NCBI GenBank assembly: GCA_024291935.2 | Contig: CM044315.1 | Location: 73,762,385-73,826,384 of the forward strand | DNA: 64,000 bases | Reading direction: 5' to 3' | Source of the DNA: Okapia johnstoni | Taxonomy: Eukaryota > Chordata > Mammalia > Artiodactyla > Giraffidae | Shown here: positions 21,311-32,729 of the stretch, piece by piece | Layout of the letters: each line of letters begins with the position of its first letter | How positions within the stretch are numbered: position 1 is the stretch's first letter | The notes under the pieces: generated by a model | What the model saw: the letters and a program-made list of their open reading frames with translations, nothing else | The model's database searches: none | Told to the model about the DNA's origin: nothing | Made by a program: the position numbers and the translations under genes

Positions 21311-23424
21311 AGGACTTCCAGTTTCACATGTAGGAAATTGGAAGTCACCACTCCATCCTAACAATAAGTAAAAAACTGACCGATTGAAAAATAGAAAACT
21401 GAGGACACAAGATCAGAAAGACAATTGAATACAGGGAGTCACAGTTTATCAGAGCAGAGACTCCTGCCTAAGCAGAAAATGAACCAGAAACTAGTGTCAG
21501 GGTAGGAGAACCTGAACTGTAATTGTGAATTGCTGGAGCCTCAACATGGGCAAGTCTGAGAGTTAAAAACTCCAAGGAATATAGTCTTAGGGGAGCACTC
21601 ACAGTGTTGTTCAACCTAGTTCCCACAGCAAATATCTGAGAAAAATCCCTTCATGTTTTCAGCATGAGGATGGAAAAAGGAACCAGTTTGAAAGATGCCA
21701 TATCATTCTGTTCTTTTTGTCAAGACCTGCCATCAGGGAAAACTGTTTAACCAGAGCCTAATCTGCTGAGATAATATCAAAGCCTACTCTGGGGGGAAGG
21801 GAAATGCTCAACTCCAGCTCCCTCTAGCCATTCTGCCTTACCCAAGAGGGGAGAAAAAAACTGAGATACTTGTGAAATTCACAGTCCAGTGGCGTAGGCT
21901 CACTGAAAGACTGAGACCTAATCATAGGACTGTTTCCCCTCCCCTGACACCTTACTAGCGTAGTTCTAAAAGTCTCCTTACAACAGTTCCTTTTACCTAG
22001 CATATCATGTCTTGTTATTAAGAAAAAACTGCAAGGTATGCTAAATGGCACAAAACACACTTTGAACACATAGAGCTAGAATCAGAATGAAATATGACAG
22101 AGATTTTGGAATTATCACAATGGTAATTTAAAACAACAGTGGTTAATATACTAAGGACTCTAATGGATAAAGTACAGCTTGCAAGCAGAGATGTGCAGTG
22201 TAAGCAGAGAGATGAAAATCCTAAGAAAGAGCCAAAAATAAATACTAAAGATCAAAAACACTATAACAAAAATGAAGAATGCCTTTAATGGATTTAACAG
22301 TGGATTAGACATGACCAAAAAGATAATCTTTGAGCTTGAGGATATAGCAATGGAAGCTTCTAAAACTGAAAAGAAAAGAGAGAAAAGCCTGCAAAAACAG
22401 AACAGAATATCCAAGGACTGTAGCACAACTAAAGAAGCTATAATGTATGTGTGATGAGAATACTAGGAGAATGAAGAGAAAAGAGCAGAGGACATATTTA
22501 AAATAATAAAGACTAGGAACTTCCACAAATTAATGTCAGACACCAAATCACAGATCAGGAACTCAGATAACACCAAGCAGGATGAATGCCAAGAAACTTT
22601 TTTTTTATGAATTACAGAAGATCAAAGATAAAAAATTCTGTAAGAAACCAGAGTAGGGGAAAACCTTACCTATAAAAGAACAAAGATTAGTTATATCCAG
22701 CTTCTCCTCAGAAACCATACGAGCAAAAAGAGAGTGGAAAGAAATATTTGAAGCATTAAGAGTAAAAAATAACAACTTAGAATTCTGTACCCTACAGAAA
22801 TGAAGGAGAAATACTTTCTCAGACAAACAAAAACTGAGAAATTTGTTGATAGTAGATCTGCACTACAAAAAAATTTTAAAGAAGTTCTTTAGAGAGAAGA
22901 AAAATCATGTAGGGCAGAAACTCTGATCTACATTAAGAAAGGGAGATCATCAGAGAAGGAATATGGAATAATTAAAAAATTTTATTTTTCTTCATTGATC
23001 TAATAGGAAAAATTTTTGTTCAAAATAGTACCAACAATGTGTTTAGTTATGTGTGTGTGTATGCTTATGTATAAGTACAGTGAATAACAAAATGATTCAA
23101 AAGATGGGAGGGGGAAATTAGGATTATTTTCTTATGGTACTCCCACTACCTATGAAGTGTTACAGTATTGTTTGAAAGTGGACTTAGATGTAAATATGTA
23201 TTCCAAACTCTAAAGCGATCATGAAAACCAAAATTTTAAGTATAACTGATGTGCTAAGAAAGAGAAAATGGAGGGAATTCCCTTGTGGTCTAGTGGTTAG
23301 GACTCCATACTCTCACTACCAAGGGCCTGGGTTTAATCCCTGGTCAGGGAACTAAGACCCCACAAGCCATGCAGTGCAGCCAGAGAGAGAGAGAATGAAA
23401 TCATACAAAATACTCAATTAAAAC
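21310..23424 (+). mobile_element. Old L1 / HAL1-type LINE: 5' region, ORF1 and start of the inter-ORF region
   Basis: Plus-strand text resembles an L1-family 5' part. ORF1-like coding traces are at about 22270-22860 ('KMEDIAMEASKTEKK'-like charged coiled-coil text, then 'aaaccatacgagcaaaaaga' and 'ttctcagacaaacaaaaact'). The region between ORFs follows ('gtgtgtatgcttatgtataa'). No frame longer than 60 codons survives on this strand. HAL1 (ORF1-only relatives of L1) and L1 cannot be separated by eye. Confidence 0.65.
23273..23390 (+). mobile_element. CHR-2-type SINE, short
   Basis: 'ggaattcccttgtggtctag' head, B-box 'ggtttaatccctgg', and an AG-rich tail. Flanks 'gagaaaatgga' and 'gagagaatgaa' are a degenerate target duplication. 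L1 text continues across it. Confidence 0.8.
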
Positions 23425-23775
23425 TATGTATGAGAATGCCTCTATTTTTCCACATCCTCACAAAGTGGTATCATATTCAATTTTTTGTCACTATAAAGAA
23501 ACAATATTACAGTGTAGTTTTAAGTTATTTTTCTTATTATCAGGAAATTTTTTAAAGTCTCTGCTTTTTATTTTTATTTTTTTTATTGTAGTGGTTTTTG
23601 CCGTACATTCACATGAATCAGCCATGGGTGTACATGTGTCCCCCATCCTGAACCCATCTCCCACTTCCACCCCTCATCCCATCCCTCAGGGTTGTCCCAG
23701 CGGCCTTAAGCTCCCTGTCTTTAAAATACTTGTATCTTATTTCTGTGAACTGTCTGTTGCTTGGAGATATTTTAA
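23425..23775 (-). mobile_element. Old L1 3' UTR fragment interrupted by a short L1-BT 3' end
   Basis: 23440-23545 and 23725-23770 are two pieces of one old antisense L1 3' UTR ('cctctatttttccacatcct', then 'tctgtgaactgtctgttgct'). Between them, 23571-23722 is the antisense 3' end of a younger L1-BT ('catgaatcagccatgggtgt'), starting with a T-rich tail. Confidence 0.75.
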
Positions 23776-23789
23776 AGGGGAAAAAAAGT

Positions 23790-24265
23790 GAATTCCAGAA
23801 ATTTTTTTAATGATATTGTAGACCAGAAAATACTTATGTCTAAAATTAAAATTTTAGATTATTTTGAAAAAAATTCCAAAAAAGAATTGGGGGGATTTGT
23901 AAAGAACAGTTTCTATCTATGTATGATGGCAGCAGTGACCTAACTGTTCACGTAACAGAGGGAAATTGAACAACTTCTATCAAATCTCTAGTACATTTAT
24001 CTTCATAATAAATGAGTCAGAGAATTTGTGTCTTAAAAGACAGGATGGAGTGACATCAGCTAGATGGCAAGTCCTTGTTTCCTCACAGATGTGCAGATTT
24101 AACAATAACATAAGTAACAAAATATCTTTATGAGCAGTATATAATTCAGTTAAGAAGTTACAGTACTTTAGACAAGCACAAGGCTGAGATCAGCTTCATC
24201 AAGAGAGGTTACACAGAGCAATTTTTCTTTACCTGTATCACAACTAAGCATGAAGAGAGATAGCA
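23790..24265. other. Gene-free stretch
   Basis: No gene is recognised. The right part ('gatggagtgacatcagctag') may already belong to an L1 5' UTR. Confidence 0.4.
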
Positions 24266-24269
24266 ATTC

Positions 24270-24596
24270 CTCTTTTTTGGAGGGAGGGAGAAAAAGTAGG
24301 GCAAACTTCTACATCTTTGGTCTTTCAGTGGACTCCCAGAGGAACCAGCTTCAGTCTCATTTCACATGGATCACAGAAAGAACTGGCATAATACAGTTGG
24401 CTGTTGTAGCTAAAGGAATGGACAGCATTTCTGCAGCTGGCATGGCTCTGTAAGGTTGAAAAAGGCACATAACTGATGCTTCTCAAAGGGAGGGGAAAGA
24501 GTGGAGCATGCCCCAAAGTTAGCAGTCTTTCAGTGTTCCACCCAAGGGGCTGGTTTCTATCTCACTTCATATAGAGGACTGACATGATTGACATAG
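24270..24596 (+). repeat. Two imperfect tandem units, about 205 bp apart, possibly L1 5' UTR monomers
   Basis: The phrase 'tctttcagtg' at 24321-24330 and 24526-24535 sits in matching contexts. Before it are ggagggagaaaa-like and ggaggggaaaga-like text; after it come 'cccagaggaaccagcttcag' versus 'acccaaggggctggtttct', then 'ctcatttcacat' versus 'ctcacttcatat'. The spacing is 205 bp. They lie just upstream of the L1 ORF2 text. Confidence 0.6.
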
Positions 24597-24645
24597 ATCC
24601 CGCAAGCCACATGGTGTGGCCAAAATAAATAAATAATAATTAAAA
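24597..24645 (+). mobile_element. 3' tail of a CHR-type SINE
   Basis: 'gatcccgcaagccacatgg' followed by 'tgtggccaaaataaataaat' is the end of a CHR SINE; its head is missing. Confidence 0.65.
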
Positions 24646-24795
24646 GAGTTGGTTTTTAAAAAAAGATTTTAAAAATTGACAAACCCTTGGCCAGGCTAAG
24701 AAAAAAAGAGAAGGCTGAACTAAATAAAATCAGAAATGAAAGAGCAGAATTACAACTGATGCCACAGACATTTAAAAGATTGTATGTAACTATTA

Positions 24796-25006
24796 TGGGT
24801 TTCCCTGGTGGCTCAGCAGTCAAGAATCCACCTGTAATGCAGGAGACCCGGGTTTGATCCCTGGGTCAGGAAGATCCCCTGGAGGAGGGCATGGTAACCC
24901 ACTCCAGTATTCTTGCCTGGAGAATCCCAAGGACAGAGGAGCCTGGTGGTCTACAGTCCATAGGGTTGTGAAGAGTTGGACATGACTGAAGTGACTGAGC
25001 ACACAA
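24796..25006 (+). mobile_element. Bov-tA SINE with 10-bp target duplication
   Basis: Head 'gggtttccctggtggctcag', tail 'gaagtgactgagcacac'. Exact duplication 'gtaactatta' at 24786-24795 and 25007-25016 within L1 ORF2. Confidence 0.95.
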
Positions 25007-25908
25007 GTAACTATTACGGACAGTTATATGCAATCAAACTGGATAACCCAGAAGAAATAGCTAAATTTTTAAAAACATATAATTCATCAAGACAGAATCA
25101 TTAAGATTTAGTAAATATGATCAAACCAATATCAAATAAGATTTCATCACTAAAAAAAAAAAAAACTCCCAATGAAGAAAAGCCCAGGACCAGATGGCTT
25201 CATTGGTGACTTCTATCAAACATTTAATAATTAGCACCAATCCTTCTTAAACTTTCCAAAAACTGAGGAAGAGGGAACATTTTCAATCTCATTTTATGAA
25301 GCCAGAATTACTCTGATACCAAAGTTAGACAAAGACTACAAGAAAGCTACAGGCCTATATCCCTAATGAATATAGATGTAAAAATTCTGAAAACAAAGAA
25401 ACAACAAACACTAACAAACTGAATCTAACAGCTCATTAAAAGAATCATACATCATGACCAAGAAGATTTTTCCCTGAGATGTAAGAATGGTTCACCACAT
25501 GCAAATCAGTTAATGTGATTCACCATATTAGGCGATTGAAGAATAAAAATCACATGATCATCTCAATAAAGCCAGAAAAAACACTTAACAAAATTTAACA
25601 CCTTTTCATGATAAAAACTCTCAACGAAGTAGATACAGAAGGCATTTACTTCAACATAGTAAAGAACAAGTGTGAAAAGCCCATAGCTAACATCATACTA
25701 AACAGTGAAAAACTAAGTGTTTTCCTTTAAGGTCAGGGATGATGCAAGGATGTCCACTCCCTTCACTTCTTTTCATCATAATCCTGGAAGTTATAGCCAG
25801 AATAATTAGGCAAGAGAAAGAAATAAAAGATATCCAAATCAGAAAGGAAAAAGTAAAATTACCTCTATTCGCAAATCACATGATCTAATGTATAGAGAAT
25901 CCTCAGGA

Positions 25909-25910
<2 letters not shown>

Positions 25911-25950
<40 letters not shown>
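25911..25950 (+). repeat. (AC)20 microsatellite
   Basis: Twenty uninterrupted AC units inside the decayed L1 ORF2. It is likely length-variable between individuals. Confidence 0.97.
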
Positions 25951-25955
<5 letters not shown>

Positions 25956-26446
25956 AAACTATTAGAACTAATAAATGAATAAAATTATAGGGTACAAGAT
26001 CAATATATAGATATGAGTTGTATTTCTATACACTAGGAACGAATCATCTGAGAAGGAAAAAGAAAACAATCCCATTTACAATAGTGTCAGAAAGAATAAA
26101 ATACCTAGGAATAAACTTAACCAAAGCTTAAAGAGTCATACTATAGAAACTATAAATCATTGATGAAAGAAATTAAGACACGAAACACTTCCTATATTTA
26201 TGGATTGGAAGACTTGATATTGTTAAAACATCCGTATTGCCCAAAACAATCTACAGATTTGATGCAGTCTATATCAAAATCCCAATGGAAGTTTTTTAAG
26301 AAATAGAAAAAAACAATCCTGAAATTCATATGGAAACACAAACGACCCTAGTTGCCAAAGCAATCTTGAGGATGAAGAACAAAGCTGGAGCATTACTCTT
26401 TCAGATGTTAAAATATAAAACAATAGTGATGAAAATAGTATGACTG

Positions 26447-26784
26447 GGGCTTCCCAAGTGGCTCAATGTTAAAGAATCCACCTGCCAATGCAGGAGACAT
26501 GGGTTTGATCCTTGATCCAGGAAGGGCCTACATGCTGTGGAGCAAATAAGCCCGAGTGCCAAACTATTGAGCCTGTGCTCTAGGGCCCACATGCCACAAC
26601 TGCTGAAGCCCACACACCCTAGAGCCTGTACTCTGCAACAAGAGAGGCCACAGCAATGAGAAACCTGCACGCTGCAGCTAGAGAGTAGACCCCACTTGCT
26701 GCAACTAGGAAAAATAAAGGCCAGAGCAGCAATAAAAACCCAGCCCAGCCAAAGATAAACAGATAAATAAAATGATTTTTAAAA
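26447..26784 (+). mobile_element. CHR-type tRNA-Glu SINE, long form, with target duplication
   Basis: Head 'gggcttcccaagtggctca', 'gggtttgatccttgatcc', repeated 'gccacaactgctgaagccc' modules, A-rich tail. Exact duplication 'agtatgactg' at 26437-26446 and 26785-26794. Same family as the SINE at 6444. Confidence 0.92.
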
Positions 26785-28275
26785 AGTATGACTGACATAC
26801 AAACAAATATATACAAAACAATGGAACATAATAGAGACCCTAGAAATAAACCCACAGATACATGATAAATTGATCTTCAACAGGAGAGCCAAGAGTATAC
26901 AAGGGGAAAAGAACAGTCTCCTCAACAAATGATGTTTGGAAAACTGGATATCCACATGCAAAAGAACAAAATTAAACTCTTATCTTACACCATAGTAAAA
27001 TATCAACTCAAAATGGATTAATGACTTAACATTAAGATCTGGAACTGTAGAACTCCTAGACGAAAGCATAGGGAAAATGCTTTGTAACATTGAGCTTGGT
27101 AATGATTGCTATATGCCACTGATATGAATAGGACACCAAAAGCACAAGCAACAAAAGCAAAAAAGCCAAGTGGGACTATGTAAAGCTAAAAAGCTTCTGC
27201 ACAGCAAAAACAAAAACTCAAAAAACAATCAACAGTGTGACAAGGCAACCTATAGAATAGAAAATATTTGCAAACCAGATATCTGTTAGGAGATTCATAT
27301 CTTAAGTATACAAGGAACTTTCACAACTTAACAGCAAAAAAAAAAATAAACATATATTTTAAATAAGAAAGAACTTGAATAGACATTTCTCCAAAGACAT
27401 ACAAATGGCCAGTAGGTATATGGAAAGATGCTTAATATTACTAATCATCAGGGAAGGGCAAATCAGTACTGCAACGAGATACCATCTCACATTTGTTAGT
27501 ATGGCTGTTATCAAGAAATTGGAATGCTTATACATTGTTGGTGGTAATGTAAAATGGTGCAGTCACTATGGAAAACAGTATGGAGATTCCTCAAAAAAGT
27601 AAAAATAGAATTACTACATGATCTAGCAGTCCTACTCTGGGTATATATCAAAAAGAGAAATCTGGATCTCAAATGAACACTCCAGTATTCATTACAACAC
27701 TGTTCACAATAGCTAAGATGTGAGAAAAACCTAAATGTCTATGAACAGATGAATGGATAAAGAAAACATGTTATATACATACAATGGAATATCATTCAGC
27801 CTTAAAAAAGAAGAGAATCCTGCAACAACATGGATGAACCTAGAGGACATTATGCTAAGTTAAATGAGCCAGGCACAGAAGGACAAATACAACATAATTC
27901 CACTTTAATGACATATCTGAAATAGTAAAACTCATAGAAACAGAGAGTACAAAGATAGTTACCAGGGGCTAAATGGAGAGGAAATGGGGAATTGTTCAAT
28001 GGGTATCAGGTTTCAGTTACACAAGATGAGTATATTCTAGAGGTCTATTGTACAACATTGTGCCTGTAATTAACAATACTATATTAAGCACTTAAAATTT
28101 TGTTGAGGGTAGATCTCATAAGTGTTCCTATCACAATTTTTTATTTTAAAAGACTCATAAAGAGTTTTATGCTATAGTATTTAATAAAAGAAGATAATGA
28201 TGAATTGGATATTAATGCTTAAGAATTACCATTAAGAAAATTTAATTCCTATTTATGTTCTGTTCTTATCTATAG

Positions 28276-28461
28276 CTAGTGGTAAAGAAACTGCCTGCCA
28301 ATGCAGGAGATTTTAGAGACACAAGTTTGATCCCTGGGTTAGGAAGATCCTGCTCCAGTATTCTTGCCTGGAGAATCCCCATGGACAGAGGAGCCTGGTG
28401 GGCTACAGTCCATAGGGTCGCAAAGAGTTGGACATGACTGAAGTGACTTAGCACACACAGA
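28276..28461 (+). mobile_element. Bov-tA SINE, 5'-truncated
   Basis: Begins inside the head ('agtggtaaagaaactgcctg') and ends 'gacttagcacacaca'. The ordinary Bov-tA body lacks a few bases after 'ggaagatcc'. Confidence 0.9.
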
Positions 28462-28675
28462 GAATTAACAATATACCTTACATTCCTGTACTTCATGGTA
28501 TTATATTATTGGGAGAATTATGTCTCAAAATGCAGTAATATTAAATTTAGTGCATTAAAAATTACATATGTCAAATAAAGCAGTTTTAATTTGGCATAGC
28601 TTGGGACTTTCAGTAAACAGATTTTTAAATTCTTTATTGATGTCTGGATTAAAATGTCTGATTTTATCTGAATTT

Positions 28676-28858
28676 CTTTTCTTTTTTTCCCCCTATGCTG
28701 GGTCTTTGTTGTGCAGTACAGGCTCTTCACTGTGGTGCACGGGCTTAGTTGCCTATGGCATGTGGGATCTTAGTTCCCTGAGCAGAGATCGAACTACTTC
28801 CGCTGCATTGGAAGGCGGATTCTTAACCAGTGAACATCAGGGAAGTCCCCACCTGATA
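28676..28858 (-). mobile_element. CHR-type SINE with 13-bp target duplication
   Basis: Minus-strand SINE: T-rich tail at 28676, then reversed modules ('cttagttccctgagcagaga'), and the reversed head 'atcagggaagtcccc'. Exact duplication 'tttatctgaattt' at 28663-28675 and 28859-28871. Confidence 0.93.
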
Positions 28859-28879
28859 TTTATCTGAATTTATGAGAAG

Positions 28880-30765
28880 CAAGTTTGTGTTGTGACAAGA
28901 ATTTGGGCTTTGAAGACTTGGGTTAAAATTATGACTTCTTATTAGCTGTGTGACCTTGTTGAGTTATATAATTCAGTTCAGTGGCTGAGTCATGGCTGAC
29001 TCTTTGTGACCCCATGGACTGCAGCACACCAGGCTTCCCTGTCCATCAACAACTCCTGGAGCTTGCTCAAACTCATGTCCATTGAGTCAGTGATGCCATC
29101 CAACCATCTCATCCTTTGTTGCCCACTTATCCTCCTGCCTTCAGTCTTTCCCAGCATCAGGATCTTTTCTAATGAGTCAGCTCTTCACATCAGATGGCCA
29201 AAGTATTTGGAGCTTCAGCTTCAGCATCCGTCCTTCCAAAGAATATTCAGGGTTGGTTTCCTTTAGGACTGACTGCTTTGAGCTTGCAGTCCAAGGGGTT
29301 CTTAAGAGTTCTCTTCAACACCACAGTTCAAAAGCATCAGTTCTTCAGTGCTCAGCCTTCTTGATGGTCCAACTCTCACATCTATATATGACTACTATGT
29401 AGCTTTGACTACACGGACCTGTGTTGGCAAAGTAATGTCTCTACTTTTTAATATGCTGTCTCAGTTTGTCATAGCTTTTCTTCCGAAGAGTAAGCATCTT
29501 TTTATCTCATGGCTGTAGTCAACATCTGTAGTGATTTTGGAGCCTAAGAAAATAACTGTTTCCATTGTTTCCCCATTGATTTGCTTTCAAGTGATGGGAC
29601 CGGATGCCATGATCTTAGTTTTTTGAATGTTGAGTTTTAAGCCAGCTTTTCACTCTCCTCTTTCACTTTCATCAAGAGGCTCTTTAGTTCCTGTTCACTT
29701 TCTGCCATAAGGATGGTGTCATCTGCATATCTGAGGTTATTGATATTTCTCTCAGCAATCTTGATTCCAGCTTGTGCTTCATCCAGCCTGGCATTTTGCA
29801 TGATGTTCTCTGCATAGAAGTTAAATAAGCAGGGTGACAATATCAACCTTGACATACTCCATTCCCAGTCTGGACCATTCCATTGTTCCATGTCCAGTTT
29901 TAACTGTTGCTTCTTGACCTGCATACAGATTTCTCAAGAGGCAGGTAAGGTGGTCTGGTATTCCCATCTGTTGAAGAATTTTCCACAGTTTGTTGTGATC
30001 CACACAGTCAAATGCTTTGGCATAGTCAATAAAGCAAATGTTTTTCTGGAATTCTCTTGCTTTTTCTATAATCCAGTGGATGTTGATAATTTGATCTCTG
30101 GTTCCTCTGCCTTTTCTAAATCCAGCTTGAACATCTGCAGGTTCTTGGTTCATGTACTGTTGAAGCCTAGGTTGGAGAATTTTGAACATTACTTTGCTAG
30201 ACTGTGAGATGAGTGCAATCATGCAGTAGTTTGAACTTTCTTTGTCCTTGCCTTCCTTTGGGGTTGGAATGAAAACTGACCTTTTCCAGTCCCATGGCCA
30301 CTGCTGAGTTTTCCAAATTTGCTGGCATATTGAGTGCAGCACTTTCACAGCATCGTCTTTTAGGATTTGAAATAGCTCAGCTGGAATTCCATCACCTCCA
30401 CTGACTTTGTTTGTAGTGATGCTTCCTAGGACCCACTTGACTTCGAATTCCAGGATGTCTGGCTCTAGGTGAGTGATCATACCATAGTGGTTATCTGGGT
30501 CATAAAGATCTTTTTTGTATAGTTCTGTGTATTCTTGCCACCTCTTATTAATATCTTCTGCCTCTGTTATGTCCATACCATTTCTGTCCTTTATTGTGCC
30601 CATCTTTTCATGAAATGTTATATAATTACTCAGTCTCAATTTTCCTTACATGCAAAGTAGAAATAATAGTATGAACTCAAAAGATTGTTGGAAGGATGTA
30701 TTAGATAATGTACCCAGATGCCTAGCCTATAGTGGGATCTATAATAAATGCTACAACTAAATGTA
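28880..30765 (+). repeat. MIR SINE split by a BovB
   Basis: Left part 28880-28973 has 'gactt...attagctgtgtgacct', the MIR core. Right part 30617-30765 has 'ctcagtctcaattttcctta' and 'ataataaatgctacaa', the MIR 3' half. The halves are collinear once the BovB is removed. Confidence 0.85.
28974..30616 (-). mobile_element. BovB LINE, reverse transcriptase nearly whole, 11-bp target duplication
   Basis: Copy D of BovB, inserted in the MIR with exact duplication 'gttatataatt' at 28963-28973 and 30617-30627. The 272-codon minus-strand frame 29821-30639 covers the RT fingers and palm: MITHLEPDILEFEVKWVLG, VFIPTPKEGKD, FRKGRGTRDQI, FIDYAKAFDCVDHNKLW and DHLTCLLRNLYAGQEATV. After a frameshift near 29860 the YADD box reads intact (reverse of 29718-29729; [18 protein letters not shown]). 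The 3' part down to the tail at 28974 has further stops. The endonuclease is absent. It is a fossil, but one of the better preserved copies here. Confidence 0.94.
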
Positions 30766-31971
30766 ATTGTGAACTCTAAATTCTGAAACTTTACAATGAA
30801 AATATTACAGAAACACATTCAGTAATCTTTTTGAAAAATCACATTAATTACACCAATGATTTTCCTGTATACTCTCTAAAGAAGCCATTAAAACATTGTG
30901 TGATTAAGACTTTTCTAATTAAAATACCACATTTATTATAGTTTCCTATTACAGTCAATAAATATTTAAATCCTATATGTGAAATAACATATACTTTTTG
31001 ATTTGACATTGTCAGAGCTTAATGTGTTTTGGTATATCTCCTCTAATATTTGACAATTATCAGTATTTTTCATTCTAGCTCAGAAAAATAAGATTTAAAA
31101 GAGGTGGTTCATAGCCAGTGAGTAACAAAACTTATATTTATTAAATATTGTTTTGCTTTTAAAAAAACCTACTCTGTATCAGTTCCTATTTTTTAATAAA
31201 CCATGATCTTAAATCAATATAAAATTATAGTAGCAGACACATTTATATTTAATTATATAAACATACATGTTCACATACTATACACACTAAAATATAATCT
31301 ATTTGGTGTATTTAGAACCAAGTGGCCAGTTAGAAATTTTATATAAGCATTTAATGAAGAAGATGCTTTAAAAAGAAAAAGTAATGCTGGAGTTGGTTCA
31401 AGAGTTTATTAATATAATTAAAGCTCTTTGAAAGATTGAGGAAGATTATTTGCCAACATTTTATTTCATTAACCTAAACTTCATTTTAAAACTTTCATAT
31501 TTTTCATAAATACTTTCATTTTTAGTACCTTCAGACAAATGTTTGCACAGCTCAGCTATTTGATAAATATCCACAAGATGGTGCCATGGTTAACATGTTA
31601 ACATGGAAATTTGAAAATAAGGGAGAAAGTGTTTGACACACCATTGTATATGACAAAATTACCACCAAATTTTTGTTTGTTTTCTATAATAATATTAATT
31701 AATGCATTTTGCATGTTCAAATTATTGCATTTTAATATTAAAATGTTTTATTCTCTGTAAGTGTATGTTTCTTTAAAAGGAATATTAAACAATGAAATGA
31801 TATTCAAAGTTGCTAAAAGAGACATCAATTGGACCTTTTATATTTTACAAATTAATGGATATGTTTTTAATGATCTCATGTTCCGTCTTTACTGCCAAAA
31901 TCAAAAATAATATCCAAATGCTGTTCCATTAACTAGCGTCAGTTAATTTTATATATAGGCTAGCGTCTTTA
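30766..31971. other. Gene-free AT-rich stretch, about 1.2 kb
   Basis: No gene and no recognisable repeat. It is one of the longer apparently single-copy intervals in the window. Open frames are short and unremarkable. Confidence 0.55.
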
Positions 31972-32312
31972 CTATGAGCTGAATTGTGTCCCCCCAGAAT
32001 TCATATGTTGAAGGCTTAACCTTCAGTATGATGGTATTTGGAGATGGGCCTTTAGGGAGGTAATCAAGTTTAGATGAGCTCAGGAAGGGGGCCCTCATGA
32101 TGGCATAAGTAGCTTACTCTCTCTCTTCACCATTGAGGATGCAGCCAGAAGGTGGCATTCTGCAAGTCAGGAAGAATTCTCACCAGAAACTGATTATACT
32201 AACCTTCTGATTTGGGGCTTCCAGCCTCTAGAACTGTGATAAGAGGTAAATGTCTAGTGTTTAAGCTACTCAGTCTATGGTATTTTGTTATGGCAGTTTG
32301 AGCAGATTAAAA
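31972..32312 (+). mobile_element. Solo LTR of MLT1 class (ERVL-MaLR)
   Basis: Sequence order matches MLT1-type LTRs: 'gctgaattgtgtccccccag', 'aattcatatgttgaaggctt', 'cagcctctagaactgtgata', 'agctactcagtctatggtat', 'gttatggcagtttgagcaga'. Only the LTR is present. No internal retroviral genes are seen on either side, as expected after recombination between two LTRs. Confidence 0.85.
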
Positions 32313-32492
32313 CAACTTTTAACAATAAAAATTACCAAAACTGAAGAAAAATTATTAAAAAATAAAGCATGTTTTGCACAGTAGATGGAAATTCATACAG
32401 TTTTTAACAATCAACTATTATTTATAGTTAAGCATATATAATTGTTAACAATATTTAAGGCTGTTTAAATTTAGGTTCACCATAGCTGTAGT

Positions 32493-32717
32493 GGTTTCCA
32501 GGTGGTGCTATTGGTAAAGAACCAGCCTGCTAATACAAGAGACATAAGAGATGTAGGTTCGATCCCTGAGTCGGGAAGATCCCCTAGAGCAGGAAATGGC
32601 AAACCACTTCAGTATTCTTGCCTGGGAAATCCCATGGACAGAGGAGCCTGGTGGGCTATAGTCCATAGGGTCACAAAGAGTCGGACACGACCAAAGTGAC
32701 TTAGCACACACACAGCA
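32493..32717 (+). mobile_element. Bov-tA SINE with 12-bp target duplication
   Basis: Head 'ggtttccaggtggtgctatt', tail 'gtgacttagcacacacaca'. Exact duplication 'catagctgtagt' at 32481-32492 and 32718-32729. Confidence 0.95.
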
Positions 32718-32729
32718 CATAGCTGTAGT

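Larger units (their letters stand above)
24655..27900 (+). pseudogene. L1 ORF2 pseudogene, RT active site FADD changed to FANH
   Basis: The reverse-transcriptase signature that reads FADD in active L1 is at 25868-25879 here and reads ttcgcaaatcac (FANH). Both catalytic Asp codons are therefore lost by single changes. Stops and indels are spread along the whole length, the pattern of long neutral decay. The microsatellite (AC)20 starts 32 bases after this box. The endonuclease part is missing from the 5' side; upstream text is L1 5' UTR-like plus a SINE tail, so the element was rearranged or truncated. It is not a host gene. Confidence 0.88.
24650..28150 (+). mobile_element. L1 LINE, nearly whole ORF2 plus 3' UTR, plus strand, old
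   Basis: ORF2 text can be followed in order: 'aaattgacaaacccttggcc', the linker, 'gaagaaaagcccaggacca', the RT, the C-terminal region ('gatgaatggataaagaaaac') and a 3' UTR ending near 28150. Two SINEs and an (AC)20 tract lie inside. The coding frame is fully broken; the longest plus-strand open frame is 75 codons (27375-27602, the C-terminal part). Confidence 0.9.

Noticed and set aside
25911..25950. Regular repeat considered as a CRISPR-like array
   Set aside because: A pure dinucleotide run with no spacers, in mammalian DNA.
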